DNA of 20,818 nucleotides from DATNPH01 sp036703315 (GCA_036703315.1 DATNPH010000186.1:1-20818), one strand, 5' to 3'; counted from the first letter of the stretch, positions 7,328 to 15,627 are shown. Numbers and translations: made by a program. Notes: generated from the letters alone by a model not told the origin.

Positions 7328-8251
7328 ATGTCTCAAAATTCGAGTCTTCACAATTCGATGCAGCCACTCACTATAGGTAACATAATTACCGTTAGCCTCT
7401 ATCTATATCGAACTCACTTAATACTATATTCTAGGCTTTCTATAATCGCCTATTTGTGGTTACTAGTTCCTGTTTATGGCTGGGCTAAATTTTTTTCCAA
7501 TTCTGCCCTTATTTCACGATTAGCCTTTAGTGAGCTGATTGGCAAACCGGAGAGTGTAAAAACAGCTAGTCGGTATATTAGAAGAAGATTATGGAGCTTT
7601 CTATTTACCGCTATTTTAGTTATTATTGCATGTTTTGTTATTCTAATATTATCTTATATTCTTATAAGTATTTTTCTATATGGATTCTCGCGTCTAGAAC
7701 CTATCAAATATATAGTCAGAGCCATCGGTTCCATACTTACCAATAGTGCTTTTCCCAGAAAATACCCTCTAGTAGCAATTTTCTTAGGCTTTTCCATCTT
7801 ATTTTTATTATTAGCTATAGTTTTGGTTATCTTGATTCCATCGCTCTGGTTTTATTCACGGTTTTTCATTACTAATTTACTGTTTGCTATAGAGAATAAT
7901 ATTAGTTTATTTGACGGCTTAAATCGTAGTTGGAAACTTACAAAAGGTTATTTTTTGAGAATCCAACTTATATTAATTATAGCGATTACAATTTTTTTGC
8001 CTGTAGGAATTTTGATTCAGCTATTTGGCAGCATAATCAATCAGTTGGCTTCTAGAATAATTATCAGTAATTCATCAACTTATCCAGGTTTTACTTCCAC
8101 TTTATCTTATATATTGCCCTTGGGGATAATTTTAATAAATTCTGTTGTTATGATGCCGTTTTTTCAATTAATAAAAGCAGTTATATATTACAACTTACGT
8201 GTGCGAAAAGAAGGTCTTGACTTGGAATTATGTATTAGTGATAGGCACTAG
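7328..8251 (+). CDS. Multi-pass membrane protein A (paralogue of protein B at 10159)
   Basis: This 307-residue integral membrane protein has about five or six hydrophobic helices, and I do not recognise its function. It vaguely resembles the membrane domain of glycerophosphodiester phosphodiesterases (GPDPase_memb-like), a loose comparison only. It shares landmarks with the protein encoded at 10159-11112: SALISRLAF followed by ELxxKPES, RSWxLTKG in the second half, and IKAVIYYxLRxRKEG at the C-terminus. The ATG at 7328 is chosen over the TTG at 7322 because AGGAG (7313-7317) is 10 bases from the ATG but only 4 from the TTG. The resulting MSQNSS start also matches MSENFSS of the paralogue. The gene is visibly AT-rich compared with its neighbours. 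It follows DUF58 by 57 bp and is probably co-transcribed. Confidence 0.85.
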   Translation: MSQNSSLHNSMQPLTIGNIITVSLYLYRTHLILYSRLSIIAYLWLLVPVYGWAKFFSNSALISRLAFSELIGKPESVKTASRYIRRRLWSFLFTAILVIIACFVILILSYILISIFLYGFSRLEPIKYIVRAIGSILTNSAFPRKYPLVAIFLGFSILFLLLAIVLVILIPSLWFYSRFFITNLLFAIENNISLFDGLNRSWKLTKGYFLRIQLILIIAITIFLPVGILIQLFGSIINQLASRIIISNSSTYPGFTSTLSYILPLGIILINSVVMMPFFQLIKAVIYYNLRVRKEGLDLELCISDRH

Positions 8252-8760
8252 GAGGTCAGAAAAGGCAAGAGTCAAAAATTAAGGTTCTTGTCATCCAACG
8301 TTAACACTTTAAGGTGGGGTTGATTCACCTGACCAGAATCAGGTTGCGGCTTCTGTGGAATCTCTCATGAGGTGCAAGAGGTGAGGACAATAATCGCTAG
8401 GCTCGAATAGAAATACCAAGAAAGGTTCAAGCGAGTAGCAGTTGAGACAGGTAAATGTGCCAGTGGATTTTACAATTGTGCTTCCTGGTAAAAACAAGAC
8501 TTAATGACTCGTATTTTAGGGAAAATTCAGACCTTTTTCACGCATCTCATTACAAAAACAAAAATCCAAGTGTAGTGTAGTGTAAAGATTCCTAGCAATT
8601 GATTTCAAGCCTTGATGGTCTTTGCCTCTGAAGTACTAATTAGTCTAAAATTTGCCTCTACCTCCTCAATGCTTGAATTGTAAGTAGTTGACTTTGTACG
8701 CAAGATTATGGTATTGGGTGTGCTATATTTAGCCCTACTAACTGAATCATAAATAGGCGT
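8252..8760. other. 509-bp gene-free region
   Basis: No convincing gene is present. Visible structure is limited to two overlapping, mutually exclusive short hairpins around 8312-8344, a small direct repeat TGTAG-TGTAG-TGTAA near 8571-8585, and an extended -10-like element before the small gene at 8761. The rest is AT-rich and featureless by eye. Confidence 0.5.
8721..8729 (+). promoter_or_regulatory. Possible extended -10 promoter for the small membrane protein gene
   Basis: TGCTATATT matches an extended -10 element (TG-N-TATATT). No -35 hexamer lies at the usual 16-18 bp; the nearest candidate TTGACT at 8688-8693 is 30 bp away. It would give a leader of about 25 bases before the ATG at 8761. 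Confidence 0.3.
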
Positions 8761-8988
8761 ATGACTGGCTTTATCTTACTTGCAGCTGGTATAGGGACTT
8801 TCGTAATGGCTCTGAGTACAAAAGATGATGTTCATCGCATTGCAGTTATGCTAGGTGGAGCGATTTTTCTAGTGTGGGGATTTGCCCTAGCCCCTTTACC
8901 ATTCCAATTACTGCTTGAGATTTCCATACTTGTGCCAGTTTCCACTATTTGTCTGCGCTGTTTGGGCTGTGGTTCACCGGGTAATTAG
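8761..8988 (+). CDS. Small two-helix membrane protein
   Basis: The 75-residue predicted product has two hydrophobic helices: residues 3-19, then a charged turn TKDDVHR, then about 27-60. A Cys-rich tail CLRCLGCG follows. The alternation of helix, charged loop and helix suggests a real small membrane protein rather than a chance frame. The upstream region has only a weak ribosome-binding site (TAGGCG). It lies among the membrane-protein genes of the MoxR/DUF58 neighbourhood, converging on the SpoIIM-family gene. No function is recognised. Confidence 0.55.
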   Translation: MTGFILLAAGIGTFVMALSTKDDVHRIAVMLGGAIFLVWGFALAPLPFQLLLEISILVPVSTICLRCLGCGSPGN

Positions 8989-9108
8989 CTACAGCAACAA
9001 GCGAGGGTCTGTGTGGGAGAATCACCTTAGCCCCCTTGCCAAGCCAATGCTTTGATGAGGTTAAGGGAAGCGAATTTTCGTTATAAATTATTTCTTAGCA
9101 CTTCAAAG

Positions 9109-10077
9109 TTAAGCTTGCTCCACACTAGGTTTTTTACGGTTGCAATATAGCACCAACAGCGTAAACAATCCTATTCCAACAAGATACTTAAGCGAATCGG
9201 GAACTACTGGATTGGGAGAGAAAAAGCCCTCGATCGTACCCGCAAGAATCAGCATTGGTACAATGCCAAACACTAATTGTGCAGCTTTATAACCATAAAA
9301 TTTCAGTGCTTCTACTCGGGTGTATTTGCCTGGAAACAGAATTGCTCTACTGATGAGTAAACCCGCACCACCTGCAAAGAATATCGCAGGTAATTCTAAG
9401 GAACCGTGAGGCAATACAAACGCCCAGAATGGGTAAGCCAAGTTATTTTGCCCTACTAAAGCGCCGATCGCACCAATATGTAGTCCGTTGAAAGCCATGA
9501 TAAATACTGTGTAGGCACCAGCCGTGATGCCTCCAGCAACAGCGGCAAAGGATACCCTCAGGTTATTAATCATAATTCCGCTGGACGCTAACGGTTCAAC
9601 GCCGACAATTGAACCCATCCACAACTCGTGGCGATCGCGTACTTTCACAATCAACGATTCTGGAACAACAAGCGACATAAACACGGGATCTTGCCAAGCA
9701 AACCACCAGGCAATCAGCGCCCCCACCAGAAAAATTGCCGTTGCTACAGCGATGTAGCCAAATGTCTCTTGCACCGTAGCTGGAAAACCCCAACGACAAA
9801 ACTCCACTACTCTCTGCCACTCTTGACGGCGCGAACCTTGGTAAATCTGGCTATAGCTACGGGACGTTAGCCGTTGCAAATCCTGCACTAGGGTATTTCC
9901 CACTTTGTTGGTTCGTGCTCTAGCCAAGTCGGCTGATACAGAACGATATAAACTTGCTAATTTCCTAATTTCAGAAGCCTGCAACGACTTGAGTCCTTTT
10001 TTTTCCACTTGCTTTAAAAGGGCGTCCAATTGCTTCCAGTTTGCTTCCCGCCTAGCAATCCAACGTTGAATATTCAT
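9109..10077 (-). CDS. SpoIIM-family (stage II sporulation protein M-like) membrane protein
   Basis: This 322-residue protein has a charged helical cytoplasmic N-terminus (about 1-95) with the conserved ELxxLYRxxxADLAxAR-like pattern, here IRKLASLYRSVSADLARAR. At least five membrane helices follow. The SpoIIM core includes NNLRVSFAAVAGGITAGAYT and the FVLPHGSLELPAIFFAGGAG motif near residues 216-235. In Bacillus, SpoIIM acts with SpoIID and SpoIIP in septal peptidoglycan removal during engulfment. Cyanobacteria do not sporulate, and the wider family is often encoded with RDD, DUF4129, MoxR and DUF58 genes, as here. It is the only minus-strand gene of the region and is divergent from membrane protein B, with 81 bp between the two starts. 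Only a weak GGGA precedes its start. Family assignment is strong; the process it serves is unknown. Confidence 0.92.
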   Translation of the reverse strand: MNIQRWIARREANWKQLDALLKQVEKKGLKSLQASEIRKLASLYRSVSADLARARTNKVGNTLVQDLQRLTSRSYSQIYQGSRRQEWQRVVEFCRWGFPATVQETFGYIAVATAIFLVGALIAWWFAWQDPVFMSLVVPESLIVKVRDRHELWMGSIVGVEPLASSGIMINNLRVSFAAVAGGITAGAYTVFIMAFNGLHIGAIGALVGQNNLAYPFWAFVLPHGSLELPAIFFAGGAGLLISRAILFPGKYTRVEALKFYGYKAAQLVFGIVPMLILAGTIEGFFSPNPVVPDSLKYLVGIGLFTLLVLYCNRKKPSVEQA

Positions 10078-10087
10078 AAAGTTTCCC

Positions 10088-10116
10088 TTGAGACTCCACT
10101 AGAACATAGCTAAGAT
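10088..10116 (+). promoter_or_regulatory. Candidate sigma-70 promoter for membrane protein B
   Basis: TTGAGA (10088-10093, five of six to TTGACA) and TAAGAT (10111-10116, four of six to TATAAT) are separated by exactly 17 bp. They lie in the 81-bp divergent region, 42 bp before the chosen ATG at 10159, so the transcript would include its GGAGAGG ribosome-binding site. Confidence 0.5.
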
Positions 10117-10158
10117 AGCCTTAAATTGCGTGCCTCAAGCAACTGGAGAGGTGTAGCT

Positions 10159-11112
10159 ATGTCTGAGAATTTCAGTTCTTCCCAACCAATAGGCCCTATT
10201 AGCGTTGGCGATGTTGTCAGTGCTGGGGTGCGTATCTACCGCGACCATTTCAAATCGTATTTTGGTGTGGCTATTCGAGCCACCCTGTGGGGTCTGCTTC
10301 CCTTTTTAGCTCTTATTCCTATTCCTTTGCTTTTAATTAATGGTGAGCAGAACCTGGCTGCTTTGTTGTTACTTGTTCCACTTGGCTTATTACTATTTTT
10401 GTATGGCACGGCTAAATATACAGCTAATTCTGCCCTAATCTCGCGATTAGCTTTCCGTGAATTGGTCAATAAACCAGAAAGTACTAAGGAAGCTCGTCGT
10501 GAGCTTGACCCTAAATTTTGGATTTTTTTTCGTACCTATCTCCTGATTTCACTGCTTAGCATCGGAGTAGTGATAGGTTTTTATCTAGGGGTTTTAATTC
10601 TAGGAATTATCGGCGGTTATATCGGCTATTTCATTCGAGCAAATACTTTTATAATAGTCCTTTTAGTTGTCGTAGGACTTCTAGCTTTTGGCGTAGCATT
10701 GAGCGCTCTAATTCGATTCTTTACTCGTTTGGCTATATTTGAAGTACCACTAGCAATTGAGGAAAATATCAAAGCGACTCAAACGATTGGACGTAGCTGG
10801 CGTTTAACCAAAGGACATGTTGGTCGTATATTTTTAATATTAACTGTTGCTTTTTTGATTAGTCTCCCTATTTATATTATCACTCAGTTTATTGTCAATA
10901 TTATTCTAGCCACTCTTTTAGGAGTTTTATCGATAGATTCTACAGCTGTAGCTTTTCAACTTATTTCATTTCTTGTGGCATATAGTTTAGGCTTAGTAAG
11001 CCAGGTAGTGATTCTGCCATTCTGGCAAGCAATTAAAGCTGTTATCTACTACGACCTCCGTACTCGTAAGGAAGGTATGGGTTTACAGATACGGGATTCA
11101 TATTCACAGTAG
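10159..11112 (+). CDS. Multi-pass membrane protein B (paralogue of protein A)
   Basis: This 317-residue integral membrane protein has about six hydrophobic helices. It shares with protein A (7328-8251) the blocks SALISRLAF, ELxxKPES, GRSWRLTKG and IKAVIYYDLRTRKEG. Both also begin with a GPISVGDVVSAGVRIYRDH- or IGNIITVSLYLYRTH-like amphipathic segment before the first helix. The ATG at 10159 is preferred over the TTG at 10126 because GGAGAGG (10145-10151) lies 7 bases before it and because MSENFSS aligns with the paralogue's MSQNSS. It is divergent from the SpoIIM gene and 179 bp before the RDD gene. Like protein A it may belong to the GPDPase_memb-like group of membrane domains, but no function can be assigned. 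Confidence 0.87.
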   Translation: MSENFSSSQPIGPISVGDVVSAGVRIYRDHFKSYFGVAIRATLWGLLPFLALIPIPLLLINGEQNLAALLLLVPLGLLLFLYGTAKYTANSALISRLAFRELVNKPESTKEARRELDPKFWIFFRTYLLISLLSIGVVIGFYLGVLILGIIGGYIGYFIRANTFIIVLLVVVGLLAFGVALSALIRFFTRLAIFEVPLAIEENIKATQTIGRSWRLTKGHVGRIFLILTVAFLISLPIYIITQFIVNIILATLLGVLSIDSTAVAFQLISFLVAYSLGLVSQVVILPFWQAIKAVIYYDLRTRKEGMGLQIRDSYSQ

Positions 11113-11291
11113 CTACGCTGCACAGCAATAGTCTTGATAAGCTTTTTGTTATAGGCATAGCAAAGCGCTGCTGTAAGGCGCTGCTCACTACTCATCTTTG
11201 GTACGCTGGCATACTCGTTATGAAGTACAAAGCCCAAAGAATTCTAAAATTCACGGCTCAAGCTTGGCTTAATTGTTAGTTATTATGCATT

Positions 11292-12083
11292 ATGGGATTT
11301 TTTAATCGAGTCACCCTTCAAACTCCAGAAAGTGTTGAACTAGAATTTACCCTAGCCGGAATTGGCAATCGAACCTATGCACTCTTAATTGACTATATTG
11401 TCTTGGGCTTATTCTTGATTGGATTCTTCGTGGTTTGGGCATTTTTATCTTTTCAACTGTTAGATGTTATCCAAAATATGGTTGGTGACACTAATAGAGT
11501 AGGGCTTTGGTTACTAGCCATTCAGTTATTAATTGCCTTCTTTATTTATGTCGGTTACTTTGTTGTTTTTGAAGCATTATGGCAGGGTCAAACACCTGGT
11601 AAGCGCTATGTCAAAATCCGTGTAATTCGTGATGATGGTCGCCCAGTCGGACTACAACAATCCACACTTCGGGCATTGCTACGACCGATTGATGACGTGT
11701 TTTTTTTGGGAGTATTTTTAATTGCCTTAACCAAACGAGAGAAACGCCTAGGAGATTTTGTGGCAGGAACGCTAGTAATCCAAGAGGCGCAATCGGTTGT
11801 CTCGGCAAACTTTTCAATATCTGACCAGGCACAAGCCTTGGCAAGTCAGCTACTAATAGAGGCTGATGTGTCTCGCTTGCTGCCAGAAGACTTTGCTGTA
11901 ATTCGAGAGTATTTGCAGCGACGTGCGGTTATGACCCCACAAGCCAAATCTGAGCTGAGCAGAAAACTGGCTCATCAAATCAAGGATGTCATTGCTCTTG
12001 AAACAGTGCCGAAAGGGGTGACGACTAACCTATTTCTGGAGGCGGTATATCTGGCTTATCAGCAGCAATCATCGAGGTTTTGA
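11292..12083 (+). CDS. RDD-family membrane protein
   Basis: The 263-residue protein has the RDD signature: NRTYALLIDY (Arg27, Asp34) at the start of the first helix, a second helix near residues 70-95, GKRYVKIRVIRDDG before the third helix, and the closing KREKRLGDFVAGT with its Asp. The soluble helical tail of about 90 residues is rich in Gln and Ala. RDD proteins are small membrane proteins of mostly unknown role; some have been linked to ion or compatible-solute exchange. This one lies next to SpoIIM-family and DUF4129-type genes, a recurring association in bacteria. No clear Shine-Dalgarno sequence precedes the ATG. It is the last plus-strand gene before a hairpin at 12119-12144. Confidence 0.92.
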   Translation: MGFFNRVTLQTPESVELEFTLAGIGNRTYALLIDYIVLGLFLIGFFVVWAFLSFQLLDVIQNMVGDTNRVGLWLLAIQLLIAFFIYVGYFVVFEALWQGQTPGKRYVKIRVIRDDGRPVGLQQSTLRALLRPIDDVFFLGVFLIALTKREKRLGDFVAGTLVIQEAQSVVSANFSISDQAQALASQLLIEADVSRLLPEDFAVIREYLQRRAVMTPQAKSELSRKLAHQIKDVIALETVPKGVTTNLFLEAVYLAYQQQSSRF

Positions 12084-12118
12084 CTATCTTCTAAGTATTT
12101 AGTGAATTGGTATAAGTG

Positions 12119-12144
12119 CAATCAACCCATGTTGGGGTTGATTG
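12119..12144. terminator. Bidirectional hairpin between convergent genes
   Basis: CAATCAACCC (12119-12128) and GGGTTGATTG (12135-12144) are exact complements around a 6-base loop. The hairpin lies between the converging RDD and monooxygenase-like genes. It has no T-run on either side, so a terminator role rests on position and stem strength. Confidence 0.55.
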
Positions 12145-12192
12145 TGCAAGAACAAGAATACCCGACTGAGCGATCGCGTAGTTAGGGGAGTA

Positions 12193-12492
12193 TTAGGCTA
12201 GCAAGTGATAAACACGAATATCAGGTTCAGCAGCCAGCAAGCCATCCAGCTGAGACTCGGCTTTTGCGATGTGTGCTGAAGCTAGATGAGTATCCAGCAA
12301 AGTCTTACTCTCCCACTCTTCAATAAAGGTGAAATCGGTTGGATCGGCATGATTCTGCAAAAGTTCGTAAACAATGCAACCATCTTCTTGGCGCGTCGGC
12401 TCAATTAGTGCTATCAATACCGATTTGACGTCTTCTACTTTATCTGAAAGCGCGACAACACGAGCCACTACCCTAACAGTTGTTTTAGACAT
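12193..12492 (-). CDS. Antibiotic-biosynthesis-monooxygenase (ABM/YgiN-like) domain protein
   Basis: The whole 99-residue protein is a single ABM-type dimeric alpha+beta barrel. It has strand VRVVARVVAL, a helix with VKSVLIALIEPTRQEDGCIVYELLQ, the typical FTFIEEWESKTLLDTHLASAHI segment, and a final strand IRVYHLL. Relatives include quinol monooxygenase YgiN and many putative quinone- or polyketide-oxidising enzymes that need no cofactor. The substrate here is unknown. The ribosome-binding site AGGA (complement of 12500-12503) lies 7 bases before the ATG. It is divergent from the methyltransferase gene across a 240-bp AT-rich gap. Confidence 0.88.
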   Translation of the reverse strand: MSKTTVRVVARVVALSDKVEDVKSVLIALIEPTRQEDGCIVYELLQNHADPTDFTFIEEWESKTLLDTHLASAHIAKAESQLDGLLAAEPDIRVYHLLA

Positions 12493-12592
12493 TAGCTGTT
12501 CCTACAATCTCTAACAAATGCCCATTCTTGTCTTACCCAGAGAGCTAACTTTCATTCTTTAAAACCTTGATTTATAGATATTTAATCATGCA

Positions 12593-12598
12593 ATTATA
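12593..12598 (-). promoter_or_regulatory. Candidate -10 element for the ABM-domain gene
   Basis: On the minus strand this reads TATAAT, a perfect -10 hexamer. No good -35 lies 16-18 bp upstream of it. It would give a leader of about 95 bases. Confidence 0.3.
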
Positions 12599-12732
12599 CC
12601 AAATCTTGTTTTTTATAAAGAGATTTATTAGAGTTATTTTATTGAGGCTTTGCCAATAATAAGTGAATTTTTAGTTTCATCAGCTAAAGTATTCTCTGTT
12701 GTCGTGCTAATCTATTAATTTGACAATAATGT

Positions 12733-13371
12733 ATGCATGACCCAATAAGTGATCAACTTAAAAATAAAGTTTTTGAGCATGATTGGTCTAAGTATTATCA
12801 TGCCGTTGTCGAGCGTCCCCCACGAGACACCCTCTTGGCAGCATTAGCTCGTTTTGAGGCAGAGAAGTCAACAGCTGACTCGTGGTTTGCCGTTGACCTT
12901 GGCTGTGGAGAAGGGCGAGATACCGTGGAATTGATCAGGCGGGGTTGGCGGGTTTTAGGGATTGATGGTGAACAAGAGGCGATCGCACGTTTGTTAAGTC
13001 GTCCTGACATTAATCCTGAGCATCTGGAAACCCAAGTTGTTCGCTTCGAGGAGGTAATCTTACCAAAATCCAGTGATTTAGTGAATGCCAGCTTTTCCTT
13101 ACCGTTTTGTCCACCAGAGCATTTTCCAGGTTTATGGGAAAAGATTGTTGCATCGTTGCGTTCTGGGGGACGCTTCTGTGGTCAGTTATTTGGCGATCGC
13201 GATGCTTGGGCAATTTACACATCAATGAATCATCATACCCGCCAGCAAGTAGAGGTGTTGCTGCAACCGTTTGAAATTGAAGTATTTGAGGAAGAAGAAC
13301 ATCCCGGAAAAACAGCTTTAGGTGAGGACAAGTACTGGCATCTGTTTCAGATTGTTGCTCGTAAGCGGTAA
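12733..13371 (+). CDS. Class I SAM-dependent methyltransferase
   Basis: The 212-residue protein has the Rossmann-like methyltransferase motif I VDLGCGEGRDT at about residues 55-65 and the acidic end of strand 2 in RVLGIDGEQEAI. Motif II-type VNASFSLPFCPPEHFPGLWEKI and the motif III region LRSGGRFCGQLFGDRD follow. The pattern and length suit the small-molecule TehB/thiopurine-methyltransferase-like group, with the N-terminal FEHDWSKYYHAV resembling YY-containing lids. The substrate is unknown. The permease gene starts 40 bp downstream, so the two may be co-expressed. No Shine-Dalgarno sequence is evident before the ATG. Confidence 0.88.
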   Translation: MHDPISDQLKNKVFEHDWSKYYHAVVERPPRDTLLAALARFEAEKSTADSWFAVDLGCGEGRDTVELIRRGWRVLGIDGEQEAIARLLSRPDINPEHLETQVVRFEEVILPKSSDLVNASFSLPFCPPEHFPGLWEKIVASLRSGGRFCGQLFGDRDAWAIYTSMNHHTRQQVEVLLQPFEIEVFEEEEHPGKTALGEDKYWHLFQIVARKR

Positions 13372-13411
13372 GATTTGGAGCTAAACTCACTTCTAAATAC
13401 ACAGATAAAAT

Positions 13412-14701
13412 ATGTCTGTTAGACCTGTGCACCCGCAACTCAAACGAGAGATAGGGGTTTTAGGGGCAACCCTAATGGGCTTAGGTTCGATTGTCGGTAC
13501 GGGTGTATTTGTAAGTATTGGCATAGCGGCTGGAATTGCTGGTCCTGCTGTGATTGTGGCGGTAGCTATTGGGGCAATTGTGGCGACTTGCAATGGACTC
13601 AATAGTGCTCAGCTTGCAGCCAATCACGCCGTTAGTGGTGGCACCTATGAATATGGCTATAAATACCTCACTCCTTGGCTGGGTTTCACGGCGGGTTGGA
13701 TGTTTTTGTTGGCAAAGACTGCCTCAGCGGCAACAGCGGCTTTAGGTTTTGCAGGCTATCTGCTCAACGCGACTGGTTTAAGTTCGACCTTAGTTGTCCC
13801 CACAGCTTTGTTAGCTGTAGTTATCCTCACCTTAATTGTTTTGAGTGGGATTCGGCGCTCTAATACCGCCAACATTGTAATCGTCTCAGTAACGCTGCTA
13901 TCTTTAGCTTTTTTTATTGTCGCCTGTCTCTCGCCTGCTGCAACTGCTGGCGTTGACAATTTCACTCCCTTTTTCACAGGAGACGTAGGGAGTATACTCC
14001 ATGCTAGCGCTCTGATGTTTGTGGCTTATACAGGTTATGGTCGCATTGCCACGATGGGAGAGGAAGCACGAGAACCCAGGAAGACAATTCCTAAAGCAAT
14101 GATTGTCTGCCTCGTACTAACGATGCTGCTGTACATGGCTGTGGCGGTGGTAGCTATTGGGGCAGTGGGGGCAGATGTCTTGGGCAATGCCACTCAGCAG
14201 ACAAAGGCAGCGCCTTTGGAGGTGGCAGTCCGTAGTGTTGTGGGTTCCGGTGGGGGGTTTGTCTTAGCAATTGGTGCTATGACGGCGATGCTGGGTGTGC
14301 TACTGAACTTGATTCTGGGCTTGTCCCGTGTGTTACTGGCGATGGGACGCCGTCGGGATATGCCGAGGTTTTTGGCGCGTCTCAATCAACAAGGAACGAC
14401 ACCGTATTGGGCTGTGCTGGTTGTTGGAGTGGCAATAGCACTTCTAGTTCTATTAGGTAATGTCAAAACAACTTGGTCGTTTAGTGCCTTTAACGTCTTG
14501 ATTTACTACGCGATTACCAACTTAGCCGCCTTGCGATTACCCCCTCAAGAACGACTCTATTCTCAATGGTTAGCTTGGTTAGGCTTGGTTTCTTGTCTGT
14601 TCCTAGCGTTCTGGGTAGAGTCCTTTATCTGGCAAGTGGGTTTAGGATTGATCATCGCTGGACTCATCTGGCACGCCGTTAGACAAAAAGCGATCATCTA
14701 G
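13412..14701 (+). CDS. APC-superfamily amino acid permease
   Basis: This 429-residue integral membrane protein is slightly shorter than most APC transporters but has about 12 helices. The helix 1 hallmark is IGVLGATLMGLGSIVGTGVFVSIG (shown here in part as GLGSIVGTGVF), with the unwound GSIVGTG substrate-binding segment. The helix 3 stretch is GGTYEYGYKYL, and the conserved loop GEEAREPRKTIPKAM follows helix 6. These identify the amino acid/polyamine/organocation family; the transported substrate cannot be told from sequence. It lies 40 bp after the methyltransferase gene on the same strand and 74 bp before modA. Confidence 0.92.
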   Translation: MSVRPVHPQLKREIGVLGATLMGLGSIVGTGVFVSIGIAAGIAGPAVIVAVAIGAIVATCNGLNSAQLAANHAVSGGTYEYGYKYLTPWLGFTAGWMFLLAKTASAATAALGFAGYLLNATGLSSTLVVPTALLAVVILTLIVLSGIRRSNTANIVIVSVTLLSLAFFIVACLSPAATAGVDNFTPFFTGDVGSILHASALMFVAYTGYGRIATMGEEAREPRKTIPKAMIVCLVLTMLLYMAVAVVAIGAVGADVLGNATQQTKAAPLEVAVRSVVGSGGGFVLAIGAMTAMLGVLLNLILGLSRVLLAMGRRRDMPRFLARLNQQGTTPYWAVLVVGVAIALLVLLGNVKTTWSFSAFNVLIYYAITNLAALRLPPQERLYSQWLAWLGLVSCLFLAFWVESFIWQVGLGLIIAGLIWHAVRQKAII

Positions 14702-14775
14702 TCTTCCTCCTTTGCTCCCAATAAACTCGTCTCTGTTGCAAAGCAGAAAATAGGGCTGAGACACCCACATAACGA

Positions 14776-15615
14776 ATGACTCGTAAGCTTATGCGAATAA
14801 ATAAGACGCGAATCCTCACTGATATCCTCTGGCTCTTTCTCTCGATGCTACTGGTCGTCGGTTGTAATCAAGCGGCTAACCAAAGCTCTTCTCCAGGTTC
14901 AAACTCAGCCGTCCAATCGTCAAATTTAACGGTATCAGCAGCGGCTAGCTTGAAAAATGCACTGGAAGAAATCAAGCCACTCTATAGCCAGCAAAAGTCC
15001 AACGTTACTCTTACCTACAACTTTGGCTCTTCTGGTTCTCTGCAACAACAGATTGAACAGGGTGCCCCAGTGGATATCTTTATCTCAGCTGCCCCGAAAC
15101 AAATGGATGCCTTGCAACAAAAAGGTCTTTTGCTCGACGGAACTCGCAAGGATTTACTGAAAAATCAGGTTGTGTTAATCGTACCTGACAAGGCAACCGG
15201 GATTAGTGACTTCAAAGATCTGAGTAGCGATCGCATCAAAAAACTAGCTCTAGGCGAACCCAAAAGTGTCCCTGCCGGGAAATATGCCGAGGAAGTCTTA
15301 ACGTCACAGAAGATTCTTGACAAAGTCAAAGCCAAAGTAATCTACGCCAAAGACGTTCGTCAAGTTCTCAACTATGTTGAGACGGGAAACGCCGATGCGG
15401 GTATCGTTTACCTCTCAGACGCTAAAAGCTCCAATAAAGTCAAAATTGTGGCGACAGCCCCTGAAAAGTCACATTCGCCTGTTATCTATCCGATCGCCGT
15501 CCTCAAAAGCAGCAACAACGCTGACGCCTCCAAGGGTTTCATTCAATTTCTCTTTACTAATCAAGCTAAAACCGTATTTGAAAAGCAGGGATTTATAACG
15601 GCTGTTGCTAAATAG
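14776..15615 (+). CDS. modA: Molybdate-binding lipoprotein ModA
   Basis: This 279-residue product is the substrate-binding component of a molybdate ABC transporter. A basic N-terminus and hydrophobic segment end in a lipobox, LVVGC, with Cys30 as the likely lipidated residue, followed by a Ser/Asn-rich linker. The mature domain starts LTVSAAASLKNAL and contains FGSSGSLQQQIEQGAPVDIF and the late AGIVYLSDA block, all typical of ModA. Ser and Ala-Ser backbone contacts in the first two blocks bind the oxyanion in the family. The start may be the ATG at 14776 or at 14791; neither has a visible ribosome-binding site, and both keep the signal. The fused modBC gene follows by 34 bp. Tungstate binding is also possible. 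Confidence 0.94.
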   Translation: MTRKLMRINKTRILTDILWLFLSMLLVVGCNQAANQSSSPGSNSAVQSSNLTVSAAASLKNALEEIKPLYSQQKSNVTLTYNFGSSGSLQQQIEQGAPVDIFISAAPKQMDALQQKGLLLDGTRKDLLKNQVVLIVPDKATGISDFKDLSSDRIKKLALGEPKSVPAGKYAEEVLTSQKILDKVKAKVIYAKDVRQVLNYVETGNADAGIVYLSDAKSSNKVKIVATAPEKSHSPVIYPIAVLKSSNNADASKGFIQFLFTNQAKTVFEKQGFITAVAK

Positions 15616-15627
15616 GAAAAGTGCTTT

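Noticed and set aside
11165..11185. GCGCTGCT repeated twice between protein B and RDD genes
   Set aside because: Two 8-bp copies only, with no symmetry or position suggesting function; likely chance.
12601..12626. AAATCT/AGATTT inverted repeat in the divergent gap
   Set aside because: Six AT-rich pairs with a 14-base loop in an AT-rich region are expected by chance.
13010..13438. Minus-strand open frame of 142 codons opposite the methyltransferase
   Set aside because: Antisense to a methyltransferase with clear motifs; composition is not protein-like.
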